A stretch of 64,000 bases of DNA from Clostridiales bacterium (GTDB taxonomy: Bacteria > Bacillota > Clostridia > Christensenellales > DTU072): contig DUON01000024.1 in the NCBI GenBank assembly GCA_012838805.1, positions 47,932 to 111,931 of the forward strand. The letters are read 5' to 3'. Position numbers and translations under genes: made by a program. The notes below the pieces were generated by a model. It saw only the letters and a program-made list of their open reading frames with translations, was not told where the DNA came from and ran no database searches. Shown piece after piece: positions 38,568 through 47,939 of the stretch; position 1 is the stretch's first letter, and every line of letters begins with the position of its first letter.

Positions 38568-39863
38568 ATGAAAAAGTCCAAAATCTTAGTGGCGATTGTT
38601 ATTATTCTATCGCTTATGCTTTCATTAACTGTGTTGACCGCTTGCGACGGGGATGAAGATAAAGAATGGACGATAAATATTAATTTTGAAACCAACAACT
38701 CAGACGGTATGGAGGATATAAAAATCACGATTAAGGAAGACACCACAGACATTGACATTCCTACGCCGGCCCAAAAGGCGGGATATGAGTTCGAGGGCTG
38801 GTACTTGGACGAAGATTATCAAACAAAATCGACCATTCAGAATTTATTGGATGCCATTGACGGCAAGACAGATATCACATTCTATGCCAAATGGGAGCCC
38901 AATACCAACACTTTGAAATTTGATAAGAACGGCGGACAGGGCGATATGGACGATATTACCGCTAAGACCGACGTGACAATAACCCTTCCCAAGAATGAAT
39001 TTACTTTGGAAGACCATATTTTTATAGGGTGGGCTCTGACCGCTGACGGCGAAGTGGCATACGAAGACCAAAGTTCATACAAAATGGGAACGGAGAGCGA
39101 ATACACCCTTTACGCTGTATGGCTTGAAATCTCTAACCCGCCCTATGAAACAGACGAGGGTTATATCTTTATGGGAATGTATCCGCAATCCGAAGCCACG
39201 ACTGAGGAGCTTAACGGCATGTCCGCGGAGGCAGATGAAGACGGCTATTATACCAGCGGAGAGGATAAGTTTGTTAAGTACTTGGACGATTACTACAAGC
39301 TTGAACCCATAAAGTGGAGAGTGCTGAAAGAAGAGGACGGTACTGCGTTATTATTATCTGAATTTGTGTTAGATAATCGTGTGTTTTCCGACAATAATAT
39401 ACTTATCAATTGGGAGACAAGCCTTATTAGAGAGTGGCTCAATAATGACTTTTATAACATGGCTTTTTCTACTCCTCAAAAGAACATAATTCAACAGACC
39501 CAACTCTCCACGAATTATTTCTTGACGGATTGGGACGCTGGGCAAGGTCCTTCCTTTGGCGAAATAGTATCGGTGGACACCGTCGACAGGGTATTTTATC
39601 TATCCAAAGACGAAATATACAGTGCGGACTATGGCTTTGAAAATTATGAAAATAGAATAGCATACGGCACTGATTATACACTATCCAAGAATCCTTTTGA
39701 GGGAAGCGGAATAAGATACGGACTAAGAAGCGGAGTAGAAGCGCAAAGGGGAGACCGTATAGATGTTTTGAGAGAGCATGACGACGGCGGAACAATAATG
39801 GGTACGAATCCTACCGACCCCAGCGGCGTAAGACCCGCCATAGTTATTCAACTTGTTGGCTAA
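38568..39863 (+). CDS. Lipoprotein with two InlB B-repeats and a DUF6273-like domain
   Basis: 431 residues. A signal peptide ends in the lipobox LTAC (Cys about 20). Two Listeria-Bacteroides (InlB B, Flg_new) repeats follow: about 30-115, with YEFEGWYLDEDYQTK and FYAKW, and about 115-190, with FIGWAL and YTLYAVW. The C-terminal 230 residues fit the DUF6273 pattern: PIKWRVLKEEDGTALLLSE, IREWLNNDFYNMAFS and a closing SGVRPAIVIQL. Surface-exposed and membrane-tethered; probably an adhesion or glycan-interaction protein, but no activity is shown. Strong promoter and GGGAGA ribosome binding site. Confidence 0.85.
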   Translation: MKKSKILVAIVIILSLMLSLTVLTACDGDEDKEWTININFETNNSDGMEDIKITIKEDTTDIDIPTPAQKAGYEFEGWYLDEDYQTKSTIQNLLDAIDGKTDITFYAKWEPNTNTLKFDKNGGQGDMDDITAKTDVTITLPKNEFTLEDHIFIGWALTADGEVAYEDQSSYKMGTESEYTLYAVWLEISNPPYETDEGYIFMGMYPQSEATTEELNGMSAEADEDGYYTSGEDKFVKYLDDYYKLEPIKWRVLKEEDGTALLLSEFVLDNRVFSDNNILINWETSLIREWLNNDFYNMAFSTPQKNIIQQTQLSTNYFLTDWDAGQGPSFGEIVSVDTVDRVFYLSKDEIYSADYGFENYENRIAYGTDYTLSKNPFEGSGIRYGLRSGVEAQRGDRIDVLREHDDGGTIMGTNPTDPSGVRPAIVIQLVG

Positions 39864-39880
39864 AATAAAGAGAATATAAA

Positions 39881-39919
39881 AAGGAACCGTACCCCAACTA
39901 ATATTGTTTGGGGTACGGT
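39881..39919 (+). promoter_or_regulatory. Shine-Dalgarno sequence and hairpin before the next lipoprotein
   Basis: AAGGA at 39881-39885 is followed at once by a 12-bp stem ACCGTACCCCAA (39886-39897) / TTGGGGTACGGT (39908-39919). The ATG at 39930 is 10 bases after the stem. Folded, the hairpin would bring the Shine-Dalgarno sequence to normal spacing. On the minus strand the same hairpin is followed by T residues and would act as a terminator, but no minus-strand gene approaches it. Confidence 0.6.
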
Positions 39920-39929
39920 CTAAGCAATT

Positions 39930-41033
39930 ATGAGAAAAAAAATAGTTTTATTTGTCACAATAGCACTCTTTATGCTACTTATGGCATCATGCACCCATTA
40001 TAATGTTTCTGTCACAGGAACGGCATATGTTGCCGACCTTTCGGATGTGACAAACAGCGAATTATACCAGCCCTTGAAGAACAAATCTTTGTATTATAAG
40101 GGAGAAGAATTAGGTCATACCAACCTGGGGGGCGAGTTTAATTTCAAAGTTGATGTAATGAAAGATGCCACATACTTTTTTAATCAAATCTATATTGGAG
40201 ACGAGAATTATAAAGTAGACCATGTTACTGAAACTAACATTGGCAAAAGAGATTTCTTCATAACAATAGTAACAGTCTTAAATTTAGACGAAACCGGAAA
40301 AGACAGTGAAGACAAAGATAGAATAAGTACTATAAGAATCTTAGAAGATGATGAAATTGAGTCTGACTCCATGCGCATTGAAGGACATGTAATCGACCTT
40401 TCATATAACAGAGTGAAAACCACCCTTACTTTTGGCAAGGAGACCGATTATGCTGTGGAAACGGATGAGCAAGGGTGTTTTTCGTTCTATTATATCGACT
40501 ATAACGGCTATGAAATAGAGCGAATGGTCGATTTTCTATATCCCGATATCCAAAGATATAGGTTTAAGACTGCCGTAAAGGAAAAATGGTTTGGAAGGCT
40601 CTATTGTGTCATTTTTGTGACCGATATCGATTCCACAATTGATTTTAATACTGTCGTACCCAATGTTTTTATTCGATGCAGTTTTGACCAAAGCGGAGTG
40701 GTGCTGCCGGCAGGGTATCCCTCTCAAGAGAAAGAATTGGACCAACAGACATATTCGGTAGAGGGAGTAAGCACAATGTCAGGCGTCAAGCTCTATATCG
40801 ACGGTAAATTTGTCATGGAAAGCGATATTACGGGATTTGTTTTGGATTTTCTGATTATCGGCGCTGAACTCAAACTTGAGGCGGAGGGCTTTACCTTTAA
40901 GCTAAGGAAGGGCTCTTCTCAACCTTTGGAGATAGAGAACAATACCTATATATTCGATCCCTATGACGGATTTTTAGAATTTAGGGGGGCCACCGACGAC
41001 GAAGAAATTCTATTAAAGACATTCACGCCATAA
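39930..41033 (+). CDS. Lipoprotein of unknown function
   Basis: 367 residues. Signal peptide with lipobox MASC (Cys about 20). The rest is beta-rich, with repeated pieces such as YKGEELGHTNLGGEFNFKV and ETDEQGCFSFYYIDYNG that look like carboxypeptidase-regulatory or prealbumin-type beta-sandwiches. No catalytic motif recognised. Adjacent to another lipoprotein and a membrane protease, so it may be part of a surface-located set. No ribosome binding site at normal distance: the nearest AAGGA is beyond a hairpin. Confidence 0.72.
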   Translation: MRKKIVLFVTIALFMLLMASCTHYNVSVTGTAYVADLSDVTNSELYQPLKNKSLYYKGEELGHTNLGGEFNFKVDVMKDATYFFNQIYIGDENYKVDHVTETNIGKRDFFITIVTVLNLDETGKDSEDKDRISTIRILEDDEIESDSMRIEGHVIDLSYNRVKTTLTFGKETDYAVETDEQGCFSFYYIDYNGYEIERMVDFLYPDIQRYRFKTAVKEKWFGRLYCVIFVTDIDSTIDFNTVVPNVFIRCSFDQSGVVLPAGYPSQEKELDQQTYSVEGVSTMSGVKLYIDGKFVMESDITGFVLDFLIIGAELKLEAEGFTFKLRKGSSQPLEIENNTYIFDPYDGFLEFRGATDDEEILLKTFTP

Positions 41034-41042
41034 GAGGTTTTT

Positions 41043-42179
41043 ATGCAAAAAGAAAACATTAGCGATAAAAAAAAAGATATAGATAATATAGAGACTATAG
41101 ACTCTCCCAAAGAAACGGATAGCTCTCAAGAAACAAGCCAAAATCAGCCAGAAAACGACTCTTCAGAAAAACAAAACGGCTCTGAAAAAACCCCAAAGAA
41201 ATCAGATGAAATAGAAGAAAAGGACGAATTGACAAAGGCAAAAGAAGAGGCGGCTATCTATAAGGCAAAGTATAAGTCTTATTTGATTATCGCACTGATA
41301 GCGCTCTTTACTCTCAATGTCATAGGCGGTGTCTTTGGGTATTTATTTGTGGAAAATTCTTATAAAAACGCCTTGGAAAAAGCGTCTAAAGGACTTTATG
41401 ACCAGATAGCCGACGAACTTAAAAATTCAATCACTTACGAGGTCTTAAAAGAGTATGCAAGGGAATATTATCTTCCCGACAACTATACAGCGGCGGGATT
41501 GTATGTAAACCAGCTTGCGCGCTCTTCGGTTGTGGAAATAAAAAGCGGCAATATCACTCCCACCGTCAGAGCCACCGGCGTTGTCTTGAACGAGGACGGA
41601 TATGTCCTGACAAACGCCCACGTGGTCACATTTTCGACAGAAGTCCATACCGGGGATATCGAGGACCCCACACTTATCACAATCTATAAGGAATTTGAAA
41701 AGGTCAATGCTCTATTGTATGGAAGCAATATCGAGCACGATATGGAAATCATAACCTTTGACCCCAGCCTTGACCTTGCCATAATTAAATTCAAGGATAT
41801 ACCTGAAGAGCTTGCCCCGATAAGCTTTACTCTTTCGGATTACTCCAATATTGGGGAAGAGACCGTGGCTATTGGCAACGCCTTGGGACTTGGGATTTCG
41901 GTCACAACTGGAGTGGTTATGGGGAACTTTGAGTATCAAGACATAAAGATGATACAAACGGACACCCTTGCGCTTGAGGGTATGTCGGGGGCAGGAGTGT
42001 TTAACATAAATGCAGAACTCTTAGGCATAGTCAGCTTTAAGTTCACTGACTCATCCAATATGGCAGGAGTGAGCTTTTGTCTGTCTTCCGAAGAAATAAT
42101 AAAATATATAGATTACCTAAACGCCGAGGAGGGCTTAGACATAGAATATTCCCTAAGCCCCAATCTTCCGGAGCTTTAA
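41043..42179 (+). CDS. Membrane-anchored trypsin-like (HtrA-type) serine protease without PDZ domain
   Basis: 378 residues. The N-terminal 75 are very acidic and Ser/Gln/Glu-rich, hence disordered and cytosolic; one membrane helix (about 79-103) follows. The protease domain has His in LTNAHVVTF, Asp in DLAIIKF and Ser in LEGMSGAGVF, where GNSGGP is the common form. No PDZ domain follows; the protein ends soon after the domain. Family role: surveillance and cleavage of misfolded or specific surface proteins. It starts 9 bp after the lipoprotein gene. Confidence 0.85.
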   Translation: MQKENISDKKKDIDNIETIDSPKETDSSQETSQNQPENDSSEKQNGSEKTPKKSDEIEEKDELTKAKEEAAIYKAKYKSYLIIALIALFTLNVIGGVFGYLFVENSYKNALEKASKGLYDQIADELKNSITYEVLKEYAREYYLPDNYTAAGLYVNQLARSSVVEIKSGNITPTVRATGVVLNEDGYVLTNAHVVTFSTEVHTGDIEDPTLITIYKEFEKVNALLYGSNIEHDMEIITFDPSLDLAIIKFKDIPEELAPISFTLSDYSNIGEETVAIGNALGLGISVTTGVVMGNFEYQDIKMIQTDTLALEGMSGAGVFNINAELLGIVSFKFTDSSNMAGVSFCLSSEEIIKYIDYLNAEEGLDIEYSLSPNLPEL

Positions 42180-42234
42180 GTTTTTATTTGCGGTATTTTT
42201 GTATAGTTCTTGATTTTTTTAGAAAAATAATTAT

Positions 42235-43683
42235 ATGCAGTCGATTTGGAATGGAGTCAAAGAAAGCGACCATAGACTTTCTCTGGACAAGGATATAAAA
42301 AGGGATATCGTGATTGTGGGCGGCGGCATATCTGGCTTGCTCATGGGTTATAGACTTATGCAAAGCGGAAGAGAGGCTACCTTAATTGAAGCCAATACCC
42401 TATATAGCGGAGTCACTCACAACACCACCGCCCATTTGGACGCTATGCAGGGCTATGTTTATAGCGATTTGATAAAAACTTCGCCCCAAAAAGCAAAACT
42501 TTATTTCCAATCCCAGCTTGACGCCATAGAAGAATATCAGAAAATAATTGACACCTATAAGATAGACTGCGATTTCAAAAGGTTGGACAGCTTCATGTTC
42601 ACCATAAACGACATGAAAAAGTTAGAGGAAGAATATAACGCCTTAAAAGAAATCGGCGCGGATGTCGAACTTGTTAAAGAAAAAATGCTGAATATCGACA
42701 TTCAAGGTGCCATTAAACTCAAGAATCAAGCACAATTCCACCCCATAAAATTTTTGGAAAAGCTGCCCAAAGAGTATGAAATAATAGAAAATACTCGAGT
42801 GCTTAAGGTGGACACCAAAAACAAGATATTGTATACCCAAAAGGCGGAAATCCATGCCAATATAATTATTATAGCGACGGGGTTTCCCATAATAGACATT
42901 CCTGGATTTTACTTTCTCAAAATGTATAAGTCCTCTTCTTACAGCATAGCTTTCAAGGGCGCCAAGCTTGATGCGGTGTATCAGTCCGATTTGGAAAACG
43001 GTCTGACCTATCGGGGTTATGATGACTATGTCATTATGGGAGGCTTGGACCACAGAACAGGAAGACTCAACCATAAAGACAAATTTAATAGGCTTAGGGA
43101 AAAGGCTGAATTGAGTTTCGGAAAAGAGCTGGAATATACTCATACTTGGACGGCAAACGATTGCATTACTGCGGACGGCGTGCCTTATGCGGGACAATAC
43201 AGCAAATCCAGAAAGGATATCTATGTGATGACCGGCTACAATAAATGGGGAATGACCAACTCAATGGCGTCCAGCAAAGTCATTTGTGATTTAATAACCC
43301 AAAAGCCAAATAAATTTATTGATTTATTTAGCCCCCAACGCAAAAAGACAAACCCCGCGCATTGTGTCGTCAACCTTTTGTCCACAGTAAAAAACCTTGT
43401 ATTCAAACCCGTTTCTTTCCCGGACAGAAATGTGGACGCGCTCAAACCCGGCGAAGGCGATATTGTACTCTATGAGGGAAGAAAAAAAGCCGTTTATAGA
43501 GATTTGGACAACCGCTTATATGTGGTAGAGCCGCTTTGCTCTCATCTGAAATGCCAGCTGAAGTTTAATTCCGAGACCAAGACTTGGGACTGCCCGTGCC
43601 ACGGTTCAAGGTTTGATATTTACGGCAAAATAGTGGTTTCGCCCACAACCAAAAACCTTAAAGTTCATAACGGCAAGGAATAA
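42235..43683 (+). CDS. FAD-dependent oxidoreductase with C-terminal Rieske domain
   Basis: 482 residues. A D-amino-acid-oxidase-like FAD domain: DIVIVGGGISGLLMGYRLM near residue 23 and HNTTAHLDAMQGYVY for the isoalloxazine region, with TGYNKWGMTNS near the end of the domain. A Rieske [2Fe-2S] domain occupies about 400-482: CSHLKCQ and CPCHGS provide Cys-x-His and Cys-x2-His. Such fusions occur in many bacteria; the substrate is unknown. Alternative starts are lacking and the ribosome binding site is poor. Confidence 0.85.
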   Translation: MQSIWNGVKESDHRLSLDKDIKRDIVIVGGGISGLLMGYRLMQSGREATLIEANTLYSGVTHNTTAHLDAMQGYVYSDLIKTSPQKAKLYFQSQLDAIEEYQKIIDTYKIDCDFKRLDSFMFTINDMKKLEEEYNALKEIGADVELVKEKMLNIDIQGAIKLKNQAQFHPIKFLEKLPKEYEIIENTRVLKVDTKNKILYTQKAEIHANIIIIATGFPIIDIPGFYFLKMYKSSSYSIAFKGAKLDAVYQSDLENGLTYRGYDDYVIMGGLDHRTGRLNHKDKFNRLREKAELSFGKELEYTHTWTANDCITADGVPYAGQYSKSRKDIYVMTGYNKWGMTNSMASSKVICDLITQKPNKFIDLFSPQRKKTNPAHCVVNLLSTVKNLVFKPVSFPDRNVDALKPGEGDIVLYEGRKKAVYRDLDNRLYVVEPLCSHLKCQLKFNSETKTWDCPCHGSRFDIYGKIVVSPTTKNLKVHNGKE

Positions 43684-43717
43684 AAAATTTAATTTTATTA
43701 GATAGCTGAAATCAAAA

Positions 43718-43789
43718 AACTATTTATCATAAAAAACCGTGAACTATTTATCATAAAAAACCGTGAACTATTTATCATAAAAAACCGTG
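43718..43789. repeat. Three tandem copies of a 24-bp repeat
   Basis: AACTATTTATCATAAAAAACCGTG-type unit (first 20 bases AACTATTTATCATAAAAAAC), perfect at 43718-43741, 43742-43765 and 43766-43789, then a decayed fourth copy to about 43812 and a fragment (AATAAAAAACCGCAAG) near 43856. No spacers, so not CRISPR. Confidence 0.9.
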
Positions 43790-44160
43790 AATTTTTTATA
43801 ATAAAAATCATGCTATAAGTTTTCTTTAAGCCGAAAACTATATTCTTTTCTTAATCAATAAAAAACCGCAAGCTTTTTTAATATAAAATTCGCCATTAGT
43901 TTTCTTATGTCAATTTTAGCGTATTGTTGTTTACTTTGCTTTTTTATACAAGGCGCTAAGAATATAAAAGGTTTACATCATAAACTTTTGTGTGTTATAT
44001 TTAAGGATAGGTCAATACTCATATTTAATTGGTATTAGTGACAAATTAATTATATGTATAATTTAGTCAGTTAGAGGTTCTCACCAATTAAACTATGAAT
44101 TGGTTAAAGGTTCTAACTAATTAAAAGACCAACAAATAGACATGGAAAAAAGGGGCAAAA
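43790..44160. other. Long AT-rich leader before rnr
   Basis: No ORF was recognised. TATAAT at 44057-44062 could be the -10 for RNase R. A short inverted repeat CCAATT/AATTGG (44087-44106 area) and a repeated AGGTTCT-x-ACxAATTAAA pattern follow it. Confidence 0.35.
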
Positions 44161-44169
44161 AGGTAAAAA

Positions 44170-46257
44170 ATGGAACTTTATGACAAGGCGTGGCGGGAGA
44201 TTAAGGATTTGGGCGAAAAGGGCTTGTCCATAGGCGAACTTGCCAAAAAACTTAATATAAATACAAAAAGCGAAAAAAGAATGCTGTCCAAAACCATAAA
44301 AAAGCTTATGGAAGCGGAGCTGGTTATAGCAAAAGGCAAGAATAAAATCAAACCCGTAACAAAAGAGCTTGTCAGGGGGAAATTAAGAGGCAATAGGCGG
44401 GGATTTGCTTTTTTGATCAGAGATGACGGCAAGGAAGATGTCTTTATACCCAACAAGTCTTTGAACGGCGCCATGCACGGAGACACTGTTTTAGCAGGGC
44501 TCACAGGAGAGAGCGAGGGCGTAGTCTTAAGCGTTGAGAAAAGGGGGATTCTGCACCTTACGGGGACTTTTATCAGACAAGGCAAACATGGTTATGTAAT
44601 TCCCGACAACGACAACTATTTCAAAGATGTGTTCATACCGTCGGACGGAATAAGCCAAGCTGCGTCCTATGCAAAGGTGGTGGTTCAGATAGACGACGAA
44701 CCCCAAAACAAAAGACCCACGGGCAAGATAATTGATATTTTGGGAATGGCGGGCGACACCCGCACGGAAGTGATTTCTATATTGAGAAATTATGAATTCA
44801 ATGACAAGTTCCCTCCTCAGGTTGTTAGGGAAGCCCAAAAGATAAAGTATGTGGAGCAAGAAAGAAAGGATTTCTCAAAGCTTTTGACCATAACCATTGA
44901 CGGCGAGGACGCCCAAGATTTTGACGACGCCATAAGCGTGGAGAGAACACCAAGGGGATATAGGCTTTATGTCCATATAGCCGATGTCGCCTTTTATGTC
45001 AAACAATCAAGCATTATCGACAAAGAGGCGCTGAAAAGAGCCACCAGCGTATATTTTCCGGGGAAGGCTTTTCCCATGTTGCCTGAAAGCATCTCCAACG
45101 GGGTCTGTTCATTAAAACCCCACGAGAAAAAATTCGCCGTAAGCGTAGTTATGGACATAGACAGAGAGGGAGAAGTCATAAAGGCGGAGTTTTTTGAATC
45201 CTTGATAATGTCCGACTATAGTTTGACCTATGACGAGGTGACAAAAATTCTTGAAGGGGACAAGCCTTTATTGAAAAAATACGCCCAAATAGCAGATATG
45301 TTGAATATAAGCAAAGAACTTGCGGGCATTATTCGCAACAAGAGAAGAAAAGAGGGCACAATTGATTTTGGGTCAAGGGAGTGTAAAATAATTTTGGACG
45401 ACAAGGGCGAAGTGCAGGATATATTACCGTTTTTGCAAACGGAAAGCCATTCCATAATAGAACAGTTTATGATTCTTGCCAACAGGACGGTGGCGGACTT
45501 TATCAGCAAAAAGAATGTTCCTTCCATTTATAGAGTGCATGAAGAGGCGGGCGGCGACAAACTTAATTCTTTTGTTCAATTTATAAAGGGTTTGGGATAC
45601 CGTTTGGACCTAAAAGAGGGCATAAAGCCAAAGATTTTTAGCAATTTGCTTGAAGAGGTCAAGGGCAAAGATGAAGAGCCCATAATCAATAAGGTTATGC
45701 TTAGGACCATGCAAAAAGCTGTGTATTCCACAAAAAATAGCGGTCATTTTGGGCTGGCGCTGTCAAGTTACTGTCACTTCACCGCACCGATTAGAAGATA
45801 TCCCGACTTAATGGTGCATAGAGTTCTTAAGGCGATAATAAACGGCAAGGCAAATGAAACTTTTATGGGGCGGTATAAGGAGCTTTGCCAAAAAGCCGCG
45901 ATAGTCTCCACCGAAAGGGAGATTGCCGCCGCAAATGCCGAAAGAGAGGTGGAAGACTATTATAAAGCCCTCTATATGAAAAAGCATATAGGACAAAGCT
46001 ATAAGGGACTAATAAGCGGAGTAATCGGGGCGGGAATCTTTGTTATTTTGGAAAACACGGTCGAGGGCTTTGTATCCATTGACGACCTGCCTGACGATAG
46101 ATACGAATTTGATGAAAAGAATTATTGCATGGCGGGCATAAAATACAAGTTTTCTTTATGCGACAAGATTCAAGTCAAAATAAAAGCAGGCGACCCTTTC
46201 ACCAGAAATATCGACATGGTTTTTGACGGCGACGAAAATAACCATATAAAAAGATAA
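44170..46257 (+). CDS. rnr: Ribonuclease R
   Basis: 695 residues. Processive 3'-5' exoribonuclease for structured RNA and mRNA decay. An N-terminal winged helix and cold-shock OB region (GFAFLIRDDGKEDVFIPN) lead to the RNB catalytic domain with four Asp in TIDGEDAQDFDDAISVE, the HSIIEQFMILAN and SSYCHFTAPIRRYPDL blocks, and a C-terminal S1 domain (YKGLISGVIGAGIFVIL...GFVSIDDL). A little shorter than many RNase R proteins, with a reduced tail. smpB and tmRNA, often its neighbours, are not here. Confidence 0.95.
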   Translation: MELYDKAWREIKDLGEKGLSIGELAKKLNINTKSEKRMLSKTIKKLMEAELVIAKGKNKIKPVTKELVRGKLRGNRRGFAFLIRDDGKEDVFIPNKSLNGAMHGDTVLAGLTGESEGVVLSVEKRGILHLTGTFIRQGKHGYVIPDNDNYFKDVFIPSDGISQAASYAKVVVQIDDEPQNKRPTGKIIDILGMAGDTRTEVISILRNYEFNDKFPPQVVREAQKIKYVEQERKDFSKLLTITIDGEDAQDFDDAISVERTPRGYRLYVHIADVAFYVKQSSIIDKEALKRATSVYFPGKAFPMLPESISNGVCSLKPHEKKFAVSVVMDIDREGEVIKAEFFESLIMSDYSLTYDEVTKILEGDKPLLKKYAQIADMLNISKELAGIIRNKRRKEGTIDFGSRECKIILDDKGEVQDILPFLQTESHSIIEQFMILANRTVADFISKKNVPSIYRVHEEAGGDKLNSFVQFIKGLGYRLDLKEGIKPKIFSNLLEEVKGKDEEPIINKVMLRTMQKAVYSTKNSGHFGLALSSYCHFTAPIRRYPDLMVHRVLKAIINGKANETFMGRYKELCQKAAIVSTEREIAAANAEREVEDYYKALYMKKHIGQSYKGLISGVIGAGIFVILENTVEGFVSIDDLPDDRYEFDEKNYCMAGIKYKFSLCDKIQVKIKAGDPFTRNIDMVFDGDENNHIKR

Positions 46258-46278
46258 GGGTGCAATCTTATATTTAGA

Positions 46279-46325
46279 TACTTATATTTATTCATTTTAT
46301 CCTTATAAGTACTTATATTTATTCA
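46279..46325. repeat. 16-bp direct repeat upstream of the ABC transporter
   Basis: TACTTATATTTATTCA occurs at 46279-46294 and again at 46310-46325, 31 bp apart (about three helical turns). Read on the other strand it starts TGAATAAATAT, loosely like an arginine-repressor half site. Confidence 0.5.
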
Positions 46326-46401
46326 ATGGGCTTTTTATGCCGAATTAATATTGATAAAGCGATTCTTTTTATAATTATTATAAGATAACGATAATAAACT
46401 G

Positions 46402-46430
46402 TTGTCAGAACTTTTTTATTATGATATTAT
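46402..46430 (+). promoter_or_regulatory. Promoter of the amino-acid ABC transporter operon
   Basis: TTGTCA, 17 bp, TATTAT. GGAGG follows at 46448-46452 for the ATG at 46458. Confidence 0.75.
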
Positions 46431-46457
46431 TTATGTATATTTTTTTTGGAGGTAATT

Positions 46458-47243
46458 ATGAAAAAGATACTCGTAATACTTTTGATAATAGTTTTTGCGT
46501 GTTCGTTATTTGTCTTGTCAGCTTGCGAAAAAGACAAGAAAACCGTTCTATATGTCTATACCGAAAGCGGATTCCCGCCTTTTGAATACTCCAAGGGAGA
46601 CGAAATCGTGGGCGTAGATATCGAAATTGCCAAGGCGATTGCAAAGGAATTGGGAATGGAGCTTGTGGTCAGAGATGTCATGTTTGACTCAATAGTCTCA
46701 GGCATCAACGAAGACAACGCCATAGGGCTTGCGGGAATAACTATAACCCCCGATAGGGAGCAAGCGGTTGATTTTTCTATTCCTTATTTTGGAGATGCCA
46801 TTCAGTATGTCATCTATCCCAAAGGCGCTCTTGAATTGAATGACGAGCTTATGATAGAGGGAGATTTGCTTAAGAACAAAGTGCTTGGCGTGCAGACGGG
46901 AACCACTGGAGACAACATTGTTCAAGTAGAGGTCAAAGAAGGCGGCTTGTTCGCAGGCGCCACAGCCAAGGGTTATGACAACGCCTTGATAGCCGCGGAC
47001 GATATCGGAAGCGGATGCGACTATGTCGTTATAGACAGACTTACCGCTTTGCAAATAGCCGCAGCAAATAATAACTTGGAAGCCAGCCAAATCGCAGGTC
47101 TTGATGCGGAGTCTTATGGCATAGCCGTTAAAAAGGGCAACAAGGTATTGCTCAACGCCATAAATTGGATTTTACATAATCTTTTGGAAGAAGGCAAAAT
47201 CGACCAATGGCTTGAGGAGCATTCCGAGTCCATAGAAGAATAA
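46458..47243 (+). CDS. Polar amino-acid ABC transporter binding lipoprotein
   Basis: 261 residues from ATG 46458; the upstream in-frame TTG overlaps the ribosome binding site. Signal peptide with lipobox LSAC. The family 3 solute-binding fold is evident: YTESGFPPFEYSKGDEIVG, VDIEIAKAIAKELGMEL, GITITPDREQAVDFSIPYF and LGVQTGTTGDN. Captures an amino acid outside the membrane and delivers it to the permease encoded next. Ligand class is not certain. A paralogue lies at the end of the operon. Confidence 0.9.
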   Translation: MKKILVILLIIVFACSLFVLSACEKDKKTVLYVYTESGFPPFEYSKGDEIVGVDIEIAKAIAKELGMELVVRDVMFDSIVSGINEDNAIGLAGITITPDREQAVDFSIPYFGDAIQYVIYPKGALELNDELMIEGDLLKNKVLGVQTGTTGDNIVQVEVKEGGLFAGATAKGYDNALIAADDIGSGCDYVVIDRLTALQIAAANNNLEASQIAGLDAESYGIAVKKGNKVLLNAINWILHNLLEEGKIDQWLEEHSESIEE

Positions 47244-47252
47244 TATTAGTTG

Positions 47253-47939
47253 ATGTTAGATACTTTTAATAGAGTTTTTATAGCTAACGACATGTACAAG
47301 GTATATCTCTTGGGATTGAAAAATACCTTGTACATTGCCGTCGGCGCCTGTATTCTTGGTTTTGTTATAGGCGCCGCCATAGCTTTTGTTAGAATCGCTC
47401 CCAAAAACAATATTGTCATAAAGATACTTGAGCCTATTGCCAAGCTTTATGTCACGATTATACGCGGGACGCCGGTGGTGCTTCAGCTTTTGATAATATA
47501 TTTTGTGATTTTGAAGTCCCTCAACTATATCTGGGGCGGCGTGTTTGTGGGAATTGTGACATTTGGAATTAATTCAGGCGCTTATATGTCGGAGATATTG
47601 AGGGCGGGCTTGAACGCCGTAGACAAGGGACAAATGGAAGCGGGCAGGAGTCTTGGCTTTACTTGGGGGCAAACCATGTGGAGAATTATTTTGCCTCAGG
47701 GCATAAAAAACGCTCTGCCCACCATGTTCAACGAGTTTATTATGCTCTTAAAGGAAACTTCTGTTGCAGGCTATATCGCCATAATCGACCTTGTAAAAGC
47801 GTCAAGAATGGTCACCAGCCAGACTATGGAAGTTTTTGGTCCGTTGCTTATTGTCGCCGTAATCTATTTGGTTATGGTCTTGGGACTTCAAAGAGTTCAT
47901 AGAATACTTGAAAGGAGGATGGGAAAAGGTGACAGGTAA
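47253..47939 (+). CDS. Amino-acid ABC transporter permease
   Basis: 228 residues, HisM/GlnP type with about five membrane helices. Seen: the N-terminal [47 protein letters not shown] and the EAA loop [26 protein letters not shown], quoted in two parts. The last codons overlap the ATPase gene by 11 bp. The ribosome binding site is poor; the start lies 9 bp after the binding-protein stop. Confidence 0.92.
   Translation: MLDTFNRVFIANDMYKVYLLGLKNTLYIAVGACILGFVIGAAIAFVRIAPKNNIVIKILEPIAKLYVTIIRGTPVVLQLLIIYFVILKSLNYIWGGVFVGIVTFGINSGAYMSEILRAGLNAVDKGQMEAGRSLGFTWGQTMWRIILPQGIKNALPTMFNEFIMLLKETSVAGYIAIIDLVKASRMVTSQTMEVFGPLLIVAVIYLVMVLGLQRVHRILERRMGKGDR

Noticed and set aside
43718..43789. CRISPR array
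   Set aside because: Copies are directly adjacent with no spacers and no cas genes are nearby.
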